Source of the DNA: Aspidapion aeneum
Taxonomy: Eukaryota > Arthropoda > Insecta > Coleoptera > Brentidae
DNA: 64,000 bases
Assembly (NCBI GenBank): GCA_963576565.1
Contig: OY755047.1
Coordinates: forward strand, 4,310,931 to 4,374,930
Direction: 5' to 3'
Shown here: positions 1 through 12,265 of the stretch, in pieces
How positions within the stretch are numbered: position 1 is the first letter of the stretch
How the letters are laid out: every line of letters starts with the position of its first letter
Notes under the pieces: model-generated
Told to the model about the DNA's origin: nothing
Databases searched by the model: none
What the model saw: the letters and a program-made list of their open reading frames with translations, nothing else
Program-made: the position numbers and the translations under genes

Positions 1-483
1 CTGATAAAATTACAAGTTTGGAAGTGGAAGATACAGACAGGCTGTTAAACTAACCTCCAAAAATGTTTAAAAAATAATAATTAAAAAAAAAATTTTGTCT
101 ACTTATTCTTTTAAAGAATCTCAATAATATTTTATTACTATGTCTAGCTAGAGACTTGTTTTTATTAGCAAAAAATATAAAAAAAACATTGCGTTTAATA
201 TGGCAATCATAAAAATTTATACCAAAAAAATAGTTTTTCGAAAAAAAATTGACCGACTAATTTTTTTTTTTATTTCAATTTATTGCTCTTGTTCTAATAC
301 ATGACTTTATCCAATTTCATATTTTTAATGTGTTTTTTTAAAAAGTTTTATTATCAAAAAAGTTTTAAAAATCGCCAACTTTGATGCTCTGTATCTCGAG
401 AAAGAAAGAGTTTTGACCCATGCATTATAGGAACTTTTTTATCAGATGTTGGCCTATGGCTTCTAAGTTATGGGACACCCTGT
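1..483. repeat. Dispersed repeat ending GACACCCTGTA
   Basis: Similar in the same orientation to 3231-3719 (TAACCTCCAAAAATGT, CTAGAGACTTGTTTTTATTA). It ends TTATGGGACACCCTGTA. The other copy starts TACAGGGTGTCCCATAA, so the family appears to have inverted ends of this sequence. Left end lies outside the window. Confidence 0.5.
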
Positions 484-783
484 ATGCCTATACTATTTTT
501 TCCTACGACCACATATAAAAATAATGGATTTCACACGATTTACATACTCAGAAAACATTAAATTTCACCCGTGTGCAGAAATTTTTCCGCGCATGTGTGG
601 AAGAGTAATTTTTCGCATATGTATAAAAAAGTGTACGATAACGTTACAAACAATTGTTGAAGTGAATTTTGTTTTTTGTTCGCCTGTGTCTATTCGCATG
701 CTTTCGCAGGGCAAAGAATCAAGTGTTGAACCTGCGTACATTACAAAAATAGTGTCGGGTTATTATTTTAATTATTTTGCACA

Positions 784-978
784 ATGTTCCCTGTGTACGA
801 CGCAGTGTGTGTTATTAAAAAAACGTGTTCGAGGTGGAACGACGATGACAAAAAAGACGTTTACACTTTTGAAATGCCGTCCCCTATATTAAACGTAAAT
901 AAACCGGCGAAGGTTAAAGACAAAGTGTACATTTGACACTTTAAAGAATCGTGGTACAAAAATTTAAAGGATAGATGA
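784..978 (+). pseudogene. Short decayed coding-like stretch, unidentified
   Basis: From ATG at 784 the frame reads about 49 codons to a TGA, then continues HFKESWYKNLKDR to a second stop. The Cys, Trp and HF spacing vaguely recalls the C2CH pattern of THAP domains of P-element-like transposases, but the key Cys is absent. Treat as unassigned. Confidence 0.15.
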
Positions 979-1043
979 ATTTGCCTCACATACAAGCAGT
1001 AAAATTTAAATTAAATTGCGATCGCATCATCGTGAACCTACTA

Positions 1044-2754
1044 CAGTGAAACCTCCTATAAGCGGACACTCACGGTTTCGTCGATTTTGTCCGCTTATTG
1101 AAGGTGTCCGCTTATTAGAGAGAACTGCGAAATTTTAATCTGAGGGCACGGCAGTGCCTCGCCAAGTTCGCGCGTCGTTACCATCTTTTCTTGAAACATT
1201 TTAGCCGATATTTGACCTACCTAACACTCTACTTCGGAATGAGCTACGCAAACTTTGCACAGTCGTAGATCTCCATGGAGTTAACAACCCCTCCAAGTTT
1301 CATGGAATTCCATAAAGTAGTAAAGTAGTTACGAAATTTCAAAAAACGTCGAAATTGCCACTCACTCACTCACTCATGTATAAATCATCAATATTCTACT
1401 GTACTTCCAGACCTGCTAAAAAGCTGAAAATTAATTTACTCCCCTCCCCTATACATTTAAAGTTATGTAAAAGTAGCATCGCCCACTTCCAGAAATGCTA
1501 GAGAGTTGAGCTTTGGCAGACTGATAGGAAATATGATAAAACTATAGGAAAAAATCACAAAACCGCAAAATTTTAATATACTCCCCTCCCCTATACATTT
1601 AAAGTTATGTAAAAGTAGCATTGCCCACTTCCAGAAATGCTAGAGAGTTGAGCTTTGGCAGACTAATAGGAACTATGATAAAACTATAGGAAAAAATTAA
1701 AATACCCCAAAATTCTAATTTACTTCCCTCTCCTATAAATGTAAAGTTAAGTAAAAGTAACATTGCCTACTTCCAGACATGCTAGAGAGCTGAGCTTTGG
1801 AAGACCGATAGTAACTATGATAAAGTTATAGAAAAAAATTAAAACACCCCAAAATTCTAATTTACTTCCTTCCCCTATAAATGTAAAGTTATGTAAAAGT
1901 AACACTGCTCACTTCCAGAAATGCTACAGAGCTGAACTTTTTAAGACTAAAAGACAATATGATAAAACTATACGAAAAAATTTAAAAACACCATGAGTGT
2001 AAATTTATATAAAACTAACATTGCCCACTTCCAGAAACGCTAGAGACCTGAGCATTCGAATGCTGATAGAAATTATAATAAAACCATGGGAAAAAATTTA
2101 AAAAGTCCAATATTTTCATTTACTCTTCTCCCCTATAAATGTAAAGTTATGTAAAAGTAACATTACCCACTTTCAGAAACGCTAGAGAGCTGAGCATTGG
2201 AAGACTGATAGGAACTATGATAAAACTATAGGACAAAATTTAAAAACACGAAAATTTTAATTTATTTCCCTCCCCTATACATGTAAAGTTATGTAAAAGT
2301 AACATTGTGCACTTTCAGAAACGCTAGAGAGCTGAGCTTGGGAAGGCTGATAGGAACTACGATAAAACCATGGAAAAAAATTAAAAAACCTCAAAAATTT
2401 AAGTAAGGCATTGCAAAAGTTTTGAAACATATTCCGCATATTTTACCACTTTAAAAATTAAGTATTATCCAATTCCTTTAAAAAAGAAGTGAAATCATAA
2501 CAAAAACATTCCATGTAAAAAAAGTCAAGTACGCGAAAATAGCATTCCGTAAAAAGAATTGAGATAAAAGTAAAGCCAAGTTCTCCAATATAAATTTCAA
2601 AATGAAAGGTCATTACTAGTTTGGAAATATTTTTCTAAACTTGGCTATGCCCGGTTATAGGAGTGAATTTTACGTGTCAAAAAATAGGGAAAAGCTTGGT
2701 TCTAACAAATTTGTCCGCCTAAAGGGTGTGGCCGCTTAATTTTAGGTTTCACTG
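1044..2754. mobile_element. Tigger/pogo-type non-autonomous element
   Basis: Starts CAGTGAAACCTCCTATAAGC and ends TTTTAGGTTTCACTG, flanked by TA (1042-1043 and 2755-2756). The subterminal TGTCCGCTTATTAGAGAG is mirrored by TTTGTCCGCCTAAAGGG. The TA target and CAGTGAAACC ends match pogo/Tigger-group elements. The interior is a 142-bp tandem array with no transposase. Relatives are at 20720-22650, 34089-34262, 42781-43350 and 51363-52400. Confidence 0.7.
1430..2400. repeat. 142-bp tandem array inside the Tigger-type element
   Basis: CTCCCCTCCCCTATACATTT-like starts recur at 1439, 1581, 1723, 1865, 2123 and 2265. The spacing is exactly 142 bp, except for one pair of units shortened by about 26 bp. 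Each unit contains AAAGTTATGTAAAAGTA and GCTAGAGAGCTGAGC. No coding capacity. Confidence 0.85.
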
Positions 2755-2756
2755 TA

Positions 2757-3230
2757 CCCTCCTGATTTGCCGTTGATACATTGAAATTTTTTTCTAGAAC
2801 TAAAAAAAGTTGTATGCAAGGGTAAGGGGGAGGGTGCCCGGGCCCCTCTGGCCCTCCCTTGGATCCGCCACTGATCCTAAGGCTCAAAGATTTTTTAACT
2901 CATTCTTAAACCAAAAATTTTCTCACGCCCCTTCACGATAATTTTTTGAGTTCATAGTACCCGGAGTACCCACAGATTATTATTATGGGTACCTATACAC
3001 GGTATCCTGCTCCTTAATATATGCAGAGTATCCCCTGAAGCTATTTTGGTTGTTTGCAAATTTTTTTGGTGGGTGTCTGAATATTTTGGTAGAAGACTAT
3101 GGCATGCAAGGTGGTTTAAATTCATTGACGAAAATATTTTTTAATTTGAGTAAAGATATTAAATTATAGCAAAGAACGGCAGAGACTAATCCGTAGATAT
3201 AGAGCTATTTCGGGATGTTCCACATTATAC
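2757..3230. other. Intergenic stretch with repeat fragments
   Basis: Contains GGATCCGCCACTGATCC near 2868, a common repeat-end motif, and otherwise A/T-rich unique-looking sequence. No gene seen. Confidence 0.4.
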
Positions 3231-3719
3231 AGGGTGTCCCATAACGTAGGGGCCATAGTGCAGCAGGTGATAGAGGAGGTTATTTCCGAGACAAAAGTTT
3301 ATATAACATATGGTGGTCAACACACATCTGTTTTTAAGATATAGGATTTTTAAAGTTAGAGGAGTGGGGGGAAAAGGGTTTTACAAAAAAAAGAAAATCT
3401 GTCACAGCCAGCTAACTACTCAGCTAATTGTGATTCAAAAATGTGGTGTTCCTTTTTTTGATAAAATTACAAGTTAAGGAGATACAGGCTGTCAAAGTAA
3501 CCTCCAAAAATGTATAAAAAATAATAATTTTTTTACCAATTAATTTTTGCTTACTTATTCTTTTAAAAAATATTAATAATATTTTATTATTATGTCTTGC
3601 TAGAGACTTGTTTTTATTAACCAAAAATATTTAAAAAAATATTTAGTTTAATAAAAGTTAATTCCAAAAAATAGTTTTTTCTAAAAAAGTTAACCAACTA
3701 ATTTTTTTTTAAATTTGAT
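3231..3719. repeat. Dispersed repeat starting TACAGGGTGTCCC
   Basis: Second copy of the repeat at 1-483. It runs directly into the 493-bp satellite, which may be an expanded interior of the same element. Confidence 0.5.
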
Positions 3720-6700
3720 GTAATGGTTATCGAGAAAAATACATTCAAGAATTTAAAATTTTCAAAAAATTTTAAAAAAAAGTCAACTTTTTTGCTATCG
3801 AATATACGCCAAAACAATTGTTATATTTTTATTGCTTGCCTCACAAAGAAATAAAAAAGACCCCAAAAGTTGATCTAAAGGTTAGTGTTTGTAAGAAATA
3901 AATAAATGTTTAAATTGCCAAAACTCAAAACCGAAGTGACTTTGGCGGCCTCTCTCGGCATTATTATAAACACCTGTCCTTTATCTTTTATATCGTTTTA
4001 TAGGGGGGCCGGAGAAGTTTATTTTAATGTATTATAATATATAATTTTACAAAGTTAACAAATTAAAAAAATTAAAAAACTGCACTTTTTGGGTACCCCT
4101 TTGGTCAGGAAAATTTTCACCAAAAATTTCAAAAAAAAACATTTGGTTGATACTGTGCCACGACGAAGCTACGGAGTCCCTTATACTAACCTATAAATAT
4201 TACCGTTGTAAATGTAATGGTTATCGAAAAAAATAGAATCAAAAATTGAAAATTTTCAAAAACTTTAAAAAAAAGTCAACTTTTTTGTTATTGGATATAC
4301 GTGAAAACAATTCTTACATTTTTATTGCTTGCCTCACAAGGAAATAAAAAAGACCCCAAAAGTTGCTCTAAAGGTTAGTGTTTGTAAGAAATAAATAAAT
4401 GTTTAAATTGCCAAAACTCAAAACTGAAGTGAATTTAGCAGTCTCTCTCAGCATTATTATAAACATCTGTACTTTATCTTTTATATCGTTTTATAGGGGG
4501 GCCCGAGAAATTTATTTTAATGTATTATAATATATAATTTTACAAAGTTAACAATTTAAAAAAATTTAAAAACTGCACTTTTTGGGTACCCCTTTGGTCA
4601 GGAAAATTTTCACCAAAAATGTAAAAAAAAACATTTGGTTGATACTATGCCACGACGAAGCTACGGAGTCCCTTATATTAACCTAAAAATATTACCGTTG
4701 TAGATGTAATGGTTATCGAGAAAAATAGAATAAAAAATTGAAAATTTTCAAATACTTCAAAAAAAAGTCAACTTTTTTGTTATTGGATATACGTGAAAAC
4801 AATTCTTATATTTTTATTGCTTGCCTCACAAAGAAATAAAAAAGACCCCAAAAGGTGCTCTAAAGGTTAGTGTTTGTAAGAAATAAATAAATGTTTAAAT
4901 TGCCAAAACTCAAAACTGAAGTGACTTTGGCGGCCTCTCTCAGCATTATTATAAACACCTGTACTTAATCTTTTATATCGTTTTATAGGGGGGCCCGAGA
5001 AATTTAATTTAATGTATTATAATATATATTTTTACAAAGTTAACAATTTTAAAAAATTAAAAAACTGCACTTTTTGGGTACCCCTATGGTCAGGAAAATT
5101 TTCACCAAAAATGTAAAAAAAAATATTTGGTTGATACTGTGCCACGACGAAGCTACGGAGTCCCTTATACTAACCTAAAAATATTACCGTTGTAAATGTA
5201 ATGGTTATCGAGAAAAATAGAATCAAAAATTGAAAATTTTCAAAAACTTCAAAAAAAAAGTCAAATTTTTTGTTATTGGATATACGTGAAAACAATTCTT
5301 ATATTTTTATTGCTTGCCTCACAAAGAAATAAAAAAGACCCCAAAAGGTGCTCTAAAGGTTAGTGTTTGTAAGAAATAAATAAATGTTTAAATTGCCAAA
5401 ACTCAAAACTGAAGTGACTTTGGCGGCCTCTCTCGGTATTATTATAAACACCTGTACTTTATCTTTTATATCGTTTTATAGGGGGGCCCGAGAAATTTAA
5501 TTTAATGTATTATAATATATATTTTTACAAAGTTAACAATTTAAAAAAATTAAAAAACTGCACTTTTTGGGTACCCCTATGGTCAGGAAAATTTTCACCA
5601 AAAATGTAAAAAAAAACATTTGGTTGATACTGTGCCACGACGAAGCTACGGAGTCCCTTATACTAACCTAAAAATATTACCGTTGTAAATGTAATGGTTA
5701 TCGAGAAAAATAGAATCAAAAATTGAAAATTTTCAAAAACTTAAAAAAAAAAGTCAACTTTTTTGTTATTGGATATACGTGAAAACAATTCTTATATTTT
5801 TATTGCTTGCCTCACAAAGAAATAAAAAAGACCCCAAAAGGTGCTCTAAAGGTTAGTGTTTGTAAGAAATAAATAAATGTTTAAATTGCCAAAACTCAAA
5901 ACTGAAGTGACTTTGGCGGCCTCTCTCGGCATTATTATAAACACCTGTACTTTATCTTTTATATCGTTTTATAGGGGGCCGGAGAAGTTTAATTTAACGT
6001 ATTATAATATATATTTTTACAAAGTTAACAATTTAAAAAAATTAAAAAACTGCACTTTTTGGGTACCCCTATGGTCAGGAAAATTTTCACCAAAAATGTA
6101 AAAAAAAACATTTGGTTGATACTGTGCCACGACGAAGCTACGGAGTCCCTTATATTAACCTAAAAATATTACCGTTGTAGATGTAATGGTTATCGAGAAA
6201 AATAGAATCAAAAATTAAAAATTTTCAAAAACTTCAAAAAAAAAGTCAACTTTTTTGTTATTGGATATACGTGAGAACAATTCTTACATTTTTATTGCTT
6301 GCCTCACAAAGAAATAAAAAAGACCCCAAAAGTTGCTCTAAAGGTTAGTGTTTGTAAGAAATAAATACATGTTTAAATTGCCAAAACTCAAAACTGAAGT
6401 GACTTTGGCGGCCTCTCTCAGCATTATTATAAACACCTGTACTTTATCTTTTATATCGTTTTATAAGGGTGCCCGAGAAATTTATTTTAATGTATTATAA
6501 TATATATTTTAACAAAGCTAACAATTTAAAAAAATCTAAAAACTGCACTTTTTGGGTACCACTTTGGTCAGGAAAATTTTCGCCAAAAATGTAAAAAAAA
6601 AACATTTGGTTGATACTGTGCCACGACGAAGCTACGGAGTCCCTTATACTAACCTAAAAATATTACCGTTGTAGATGTAATGGTTATCGAGAAAAATAGA

Positions 6701-7205
6701 ATCAAAAATTGAAAATTTTCAAAAACTTCAAAAAAAAAGTCAACTTTTTTGTTATTGGATATACGTGAAAACAATTCTTATATTTTTATTGCTTGCCTCA
6801 CAAAGAAATAAAAAAGACCCCAAAAGGTGCTCTAAAGGTTAGTGTTTGTAAGAAATAAATAAATGTTTAAATTGCCAAAACTCAAAACTGAAGTGACTTT
6901 GGCGGCCTCTCTCAGCATTATTATAAACACCTGTACTTTATCTTTTATATCGTTTAATAGGGGGGCCCGAGAAATTTAATTTAGTGTATTATAATATATA
7001 TTTTTACAAAGTTAACAAATTAAAAAAATTAAAAAACTGCACTTTTTGGGTACCCCTTTGGTCAGGAAAATTTTCACCAAAAATTTCAAAAAAAACATTT
7101 GGTTGATACTGTGCCATAAATACAAGTTTGAATGCCAAAACTCAAAACTGAAGTGACTTTAGCGGCCTCTCTCGGCATTAACATAAACACCAGTTCCTAC
7201 CTTTT
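3720..7205. repeat. 493-bp satellite array, about seven units
   Basis: GTTAGTGTTTGTAAGAAATA recurs at 3881, 4374, 4866, 5359, 5852, 6344 and 6838, with periods of 492-494 bp. Units share CACGACGAAGCTACGGAGTC and TTGCTTGCCTCACAAAGAAA and differ by scattered substitutions. A last partial unit at about 7130-7200 precedes a TACAGGGTGT motif. Short frames inside units are not conserved as ORFs. Confidence 0.9.
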
Positions 7206-7400
7206 ATATCGCTATACAGGGTGTTCGGCACATGAACCGTCAAAATGTTTTGGAATATTGTTGGGGTCGTTTGCTACCTTTTCAACCTTGGAACTTGAGT
7301 CCTAAGAGTCACGGCTAAAGAGATATGAATTTTTAATTTTTTTTTCTCAAATTATCCAAAATCCCACCTTTATACCTTTGTAAGCATTTTATTAATGTCT
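7206..7400. repeat. Fragment with ATACAGGGTGTTCGG terminus
   Basis: Begins with the recurring CAGGGTGT terminus and continues as A/T-rich sequence. No partner terminus was found nearby. Confidence 0.3.
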
Positions 7401-7406
7401 GGAAAA

Positions 7407-7558
7407 GCATGGGCGCATCCAGGGGGGGCCCCCCCAAGCCTATGATTTTTGTATATATTTTCCACATATTTCATGAATAAACACAAAAAATAGCATGAAA
7501 TACGACATTATGAGGCCTCGGGCCCCCCCCCAAGACATATTCCTGGGTGCGTTACTGG
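7407..7558. repeat. Dispersed repeat with G/C-run ends (copy 1)
   Basis: GGCGCATCCAGGGGGGGCC at one end and CCTGGGTGCGTTACTGG at the other enclose TTCCACATATTTCATGAATA. A near-identical copy is at 11014-11168. Inverse relatives lie near 37064 and 45324. Family unassigned. Confidence 0.55.
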
Positions 7559-7699
7559 GAAAAGCACCATTTTTTAAAAATAATTCTGTAATCTTATGCT
7601 TCTTCAACTAATTAATAGATTTGTTAAAATTGATGTACATACAAAGAATATATTATGGACAATGTTAGATAACTAATATTAATCACAGTCAAAATCAAA

Positions 7700-8545
7700 A
7701 AATTAAAATTTGAAATCGACTTTTAAAAGAATGCCTGGTAACGAAAGGCTTAAAACAGGAATGTTGTATCTCTCCAACTTTTTAAAAATATATATCGCAG
7801 TAGCCCTAAAAAACTGGAAACGTATAGTACACGGCATGGGAATACAACTTAACGACCGATTTACCATATACACACCAGTTTGCTGAAGACCAAGTAATTG
7901 TAGATAATGATAAAAAATACATGGAGTATAAGAATACCAAAAGTGGGGGTTAACAGTGAACGTGGACAAGACACAGTACTTATGTATTGGAAACGAATCA
8001 AGTGAGTTGGACAATGGACAAACAATATCTCCATGCAATGAGTATGTATACTTGGGCAGAAGATTTAATAAGACACGAACAGACTGTAAAGAACTACAGT
8101 ATTTTATGGAGCAGAGAGATAAAAAAATGTTAAATTTAACATATATGAAACAATGGTGAAAGAAAAGCACGCTGTTGTATGAAATAGAGACTTGTCGCGT
8201 AACAAGAAAAATACGAGATGGATGCAAGAAGATCATTTAAGATATGAGATCATAGAAGAAAGAATGGGAATCGAGAGAAGCATAACGGATGACATCACTC
8301 AAAGACAACTGATATGGAACGGCTATGTACAACGGATGAAGGACGAGAAATTACCAAAGCAAGTCCTATGATGGCAACCAATAGGGCGCAGAAAAAGAGG
8401 GCAACAGTCAATCCAAAGATCAATGAGTCAAAAAACCTGACAGAAGATGATTGTCAGGATCAAAGGAGGTAGAGAATAGGCGTCGGACAACGTAGAAAAA
8501 CGTTCTAAGTAGTCGCAAATATCAATCTAACCCCCCTAGAAAAAA
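7700..8545 (+). mobile_element. Decayed non-LTR retrotransposon, RT family A (copy 1)
   Basis: Broken frames encode reverse transcriptase pieces. These are ECCISPT (motif B, near 7760), YTLQF then EDQVIV (motif C region, near 7880) and NVDKTQYLCIGNESSE (from 7960). Downstream is the VQRMKDEKLPKQV-type tail typical of insect LINEs. Many stops and frameshifts. The same family lies inverted at 17110-17955 and 23118-24552. Confidence 0.75.
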
Positions 8546-8598
8546 AAAGGAGAAAATCAATAAATATTACAAAAATAGTGATTCCGTCTGACATTGCA

Positions 8599-8866
8599 CC
8601 TATTGCAATAGTGCCAGGCACAAATTGTGCCGGGCACTATATTGACAGTTTCGCATTGCAAACTGACAGTTGATCTTTCAAAATTGACATACCAAAGTCG
8701 AATTTATAAATACCGTCGTTTATTTTCCATTAATAGTGGCGTCACTATTAAATCCGGCTCGTATAATACACAAAGGCCTAATTTTGAAAGGACACAGCTA
8801 TTCTTATAATGAGAAACTGTTAATATAGTGCCCGGCACAATTTGTGCCTGGAACTATTGCAATAGG
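8599..8866. mobile_element. MITE (TAGGGACTTATT family), copy 1
   Basis: CCTATTGCAATAGTGCCAGG at the left is mirrored by TATTGCAATAGG at the right, with inner GTGCCGGGCACTAT / ATAGTGCCCGGCAC. The 268-bp interior matches 10379-10594. The outermost left bases of the family appear to be lost. Confidence 0.65.
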
Positions 8867-9344
8867 TTCCTATTACCCTCCCCCTAGATTTTAGCCCAGA
8901 TCCGCGCTTGCCTCGTGTAACTACTTACCTCTTTGTTATTTATTGATATTTCAATTTTTTTTGTCTTTTGACGGAACAAGGCTAACCGTGATCTAATTCA
9001 GTGGCGGATATAAGTTGGATTTCCGGTGGGGAGCGGCTAAGGAAGCGCAACAAAAACATAAATATATTTTTTTTGTTATTTTTAATAAGCCTGATTTCTA
9101 AATTTTTGCCTTTTAATAATAATAATAATAAAATACATTTTAGTCAAAAGAAATTGCGGTTTATGCATTTATTATCTATTTTTTTACTACAATTTGAGGA
9201 AAAAAAAGGGGACTCGGTCTTTCTGGTTCCTTTCTGGACCTCCACTTATCTAATTTCATAAAAACCAAAGCACAAAAGTTTTTAAATAAGGAATAAAGCC
9301 CTTAGTATAATTACTAGATAAAATAAGAAAACCCAACTTAGGTA
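8867..9344. other. Intergenic stretch
   Basis: Includes a C-rich fragment ending AGATCCGCGCTTGCC (8870-8912), an inverse relative of the G-run repeats at 42.3-42.7 kb, then A/T-rich sequence with an (AAT)n run near 9115. No gene supported. Confidence 0.4.
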
Positions 9345-10605
9345 ATAGGGACTTATTGCACTGAACCCACATAGCACAAAAATCACATCAACGTTAAATT
9401 AACGTGAACAAAAATAACGAAGTTTTTTTTCACTTGAAAACAACCTCATATCATGTAATATTTATTTTGTTAGATCTACATGCTTAAAGATAACTTAAAA
9501 ACAAGGAGAAATCAAGCTATAAAAATGTACTTTTTGCTGAAGTTTCTGGTGTATATAACGTGTTTTTTACCCTCGTTATTTTCATGTACCAAGTTCACAC
9601 TTGAAAAGTCCTCCACAACATGTTCTAAAACGCCACTAGATTAAGACTTCTCAAACCTACTAGCTTTCTGCGTCTTTTTTGGTCACGTTTTTTTAATAAC
9701 ATTTTTTTAACTTAAAAGAGACGCGAAAGGAAGTTATAAAAGTTCACTAGTTTAAGCCTACAACACTTCAAGACAATTTCAAAGATGGCGCTCAAGGCCA
9801 GACAAAATATCTATATATCTATCTATCTATATACATTATGTTTTTTTTAAAAGCTAAATATGATTTTTTAACAGTAAACACTTTGACAGAATATTAATGT
9901 GTCTTTATCAGGATAACAACAGATGTGTCGTGATCATGAAGGATCAGGGATCAGTTCCAGATCAGATTAGATTTTTGGTGTTTAGAGGCCAAAACACTGC
10001 CTGATAGATTTCGTCAAAGTGAAAAATCCCGACAATAGGTGGCGCTGCTGCTAGTAAAATTTTAAAAATATTCGGTAGAAAAGCCATGCAAGTCTCGTTT
10101 TAAAATTCATGTAGAAAAGGCGTGAATCTAATGTGATTTTAACGTTGATAAAAATCACTTGAAAATAACGTAAAAACATTGCTGTTTTAATTTGATAATG
10201 GCGTTATTACGAAGCCGTTTTTAGCAACGTTATTTTTTATAACGTTAATGAATGACCTATTAAGCTTGTTTTCAGATATGAAATAAACGTTTTTTTCTAG
10301 CAGCTTTTAAAATCAACGTTTTTTTTTCTCACGCCTGTTTTACGTATTAAACACGTGATTGTGCTATGTGGGAAGCGAGGCAGTAATAATGCCGGCACTA
10401 TTCTGATAGTTTTCCATTGAAAACTGACAATTGGTCTTTCAAAATTGACACACCAAAGTCGAATTTATAAATCCAGTCGTTTGTTTTCCAAAAATAAAAT
10501 AATACACAAAGGCCTAATTTTGAACGAAGACAGCTGTTCTTATAATGCGAAACTGTCAGAATCGTGCCCGGCACTATTACTGCCTGTCTTTATTGTAATA
10601 AATCC
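9345..10605. mobile_element. MITE copy split by a nested element
   Basis: The left end, TAGGGACTTATTGCACTGAA (9346-9365), is separated from the rest (10373-10605) by a 1007-bp insertion. The remainder carries GGCAGTAATAATGCCGGCAC, the shared interior and GCACTATTACTGCC followed by AATAAATCC. Confidence 0.6.
9366..10372. mobile_element. 1-kb inverted-repeat element, CCCACATAGCACA ends
   Basis: Starts CCCACATAGCACAAAAATCAC and ends with the inverse CACGTGATTGTGCTATGTGGG. Subterminal regions on both sides are rich in AACGTT and ATAACG motifs, possible binding sites. A TATC microsatellite lies near 9815. No transposase frame. Superfamily unassigned; the flanking duplication may be only AA. Confidence 0.6.
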
Positions 10606-11013
10606 ATAATGTGGAGTTTCAAGCTTTGACATTTGAATTTAATAAGACTTGGCAATTTTAAAATAGGGCAAAACGTTTTTTTTTTTCAATTCTCTCAACA
10701 TTGTTTTTGAGTTATCCGATCCTCATATAAAAAAAGCTTTAACAAAAAAGCACCGCGTGGGTAATGAGTCTCAACGATATCGATCGGGACAGGGGCGTAC
10801 CCGGCCTTTAATTATTTTTTTTGGGGTAGGGGTAATACTTAACTGTTTTTTAACAAAACCAAAACTTTTGTCTTTGTGTATCAGCAAAAATTTTTGTAAA
10901 CTGAACGTGTCAAATTTTAAACTATTATGTGGCATGAAAAGCTAGTAGGATATATGTGAGTTGCTTTTTTTATAAGGAATTTTTGTTGGAATGGTCATTT
11001 TTTGTTTTTTTTT
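10606..11013. other. A/T-rich intergenic stretch
   Basis: No gene, array or inverted repeat recognised. The longest open frame (10757-10945) has no recognisable domain. Confidence 0.45.
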
Positions 11014-11168
11014 GTAACGCGGCAGTTGTTTCATGGGCCCCCCCCCATGCCTAAGATTTTTGTATATATTTTCCACATATTTCATGAATAAACACAAAAA
11101 ATGGCATGAAATACGACACTATGAGGCCTCGGACCCCCCCAAGACATATTCCTGGGTGCGCTACTGGT
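11014..11168. repeat. Dispersed repeat with G/C-run ends (copy 2)
   Basis: Matches 7407-7558 almost base for base, including TTCATGAATAAACACAAAAA and CCTGGGTGCGCTACTGG. Confidence 0.55.
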
Positions 11169-11192
11169 TGTTTCCATATTCTATCTATCTAT

Positions 11193-11480
11193 TTAGCCTT
11201 CTTCAATCCATCTTTGGACATAGGCCTCCCGCAATATCTTCCACTCCTCTCTGTGTGTCGCCGTGTTTATCCATCTAGCTCCCGCGTGTTTCTTCAAATC
11301 GTCCGCGCATCTCATTTGGGGTCTTCCCCTACTTCTTTTATTTTCCCAGGGTCTCCAGTTTACAATACATTTGTTCCATCGATCGTCTTTCTGTCTGATA
11401 TTATGACCGTCAAATTTCCATTTTAATTTTGCTATTTCTCCTCCTCTGACATTCCTTACTTTTGTTTTATTTCTTTTGCC
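11193..11480 (-). mobile_element. LINE 3' end, RTE-like C terminus
   Basis: The - strand reads ...MRCADDLKKHAGARWINTA...EEWKILREAYVQRWIEEG then stop. This is the C-terminal signature of insect endonuclease-reverse transcriptase LINEs. A short (ATAG)n tail follows the stop. 5'-truncated. The fragment at 26745-27643 ends with the same RWIEEG. Confidence 0.75.
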
Positions 11481-11939
11481 ATATTACTTTCCCAAAATCT
11501 ATTAAATGTGTTAAAATATGCCTAAAGTAAGATAGGTAGTGTGAAACTGAGTAAAAAAACACACAGCGCAGTAATGTCATTATAAAAACTATTAAAAATA
11601 TTTCTTAAAAATTAATTTTTGGAGATTTTGGTGAAGTATTTCAGTATATTTTTATCACACATGATTAAAATAAACATTATCTGAAAAATAATTTATTTTT
11701 TTACCTAAGATGTATCCAAAGAACAACTGAAAGTTAAAAAAAAATTGTTTAAAATAACACTGGACTTGCAAATTTGACAAAAATCTCGGGTATTTTAGGT
11801 GTTACAAAAGAGACATCAAAGTTACAAAAGGGAGAAAAATTAAAAAGCACACAATTTATGACACAAAACAAAAATATCAAGGCAGACAATAAATAATAAT
11901 AAATATATTTATTCATTTAAGAAAAAAAAAATATTAACA
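11481..11939. other. A/T-rich intergenic stretch
   Basis: No gene, tandem repeat or inverted repeat identified. Confidence 0.45.
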
Positions 11940-12265
11940 AATGCCTATACAACTATTTTCCAACTAAATTTCAAAAAAAATTCAATGTTCCGATCTTCAA
12001 CACAAGACAACTTCTGTAACATCGAAAAATAGCGTTACCGAACGGGACAAATCGTGTTACAGATGGGACAATTTCTTTAAATTTTAGCATTTTTCGGCTA
12101 AGCCAAAACTTTTTTTTGCAGTTTTGTTCAAGATTTGAACGGTTTTGTTTGGGAAAAATGTTGATTTTATTACTTTAATCAAGTTTAACGTAAGATAATG
12201 CATGTTACAGAAAGGACAACTACATTTGCCTAAAATCTATACATTTTTATTTTTAAAACACAAAA
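11940..12265. repeat. Dispersed repeat (GTTACCGAACGGGACAA), copy 1
   Basis: Similar to 33738-34055: TCTGTAACA, GCGTTACCGAACGGGACAA, GTGTTACAGATGGGACAATT. The hAT palindrome sits at its edge, and GTTACCGCACGGGACAG at about 13197 may be its far part. Confidence 0.5.

Noticed and set aside
470..892. 140-codon + strand open frame
   Set aside because: Starts inside a dispersed repeat end and overlaps, in another frame, a better but still weak coding-like stretch; no domain.
5877..6101. 74-codon frame in the 493-bp satellite
   Set aside because: Other units of the array carry stops or shifts in the same frame, so it is not maintained.
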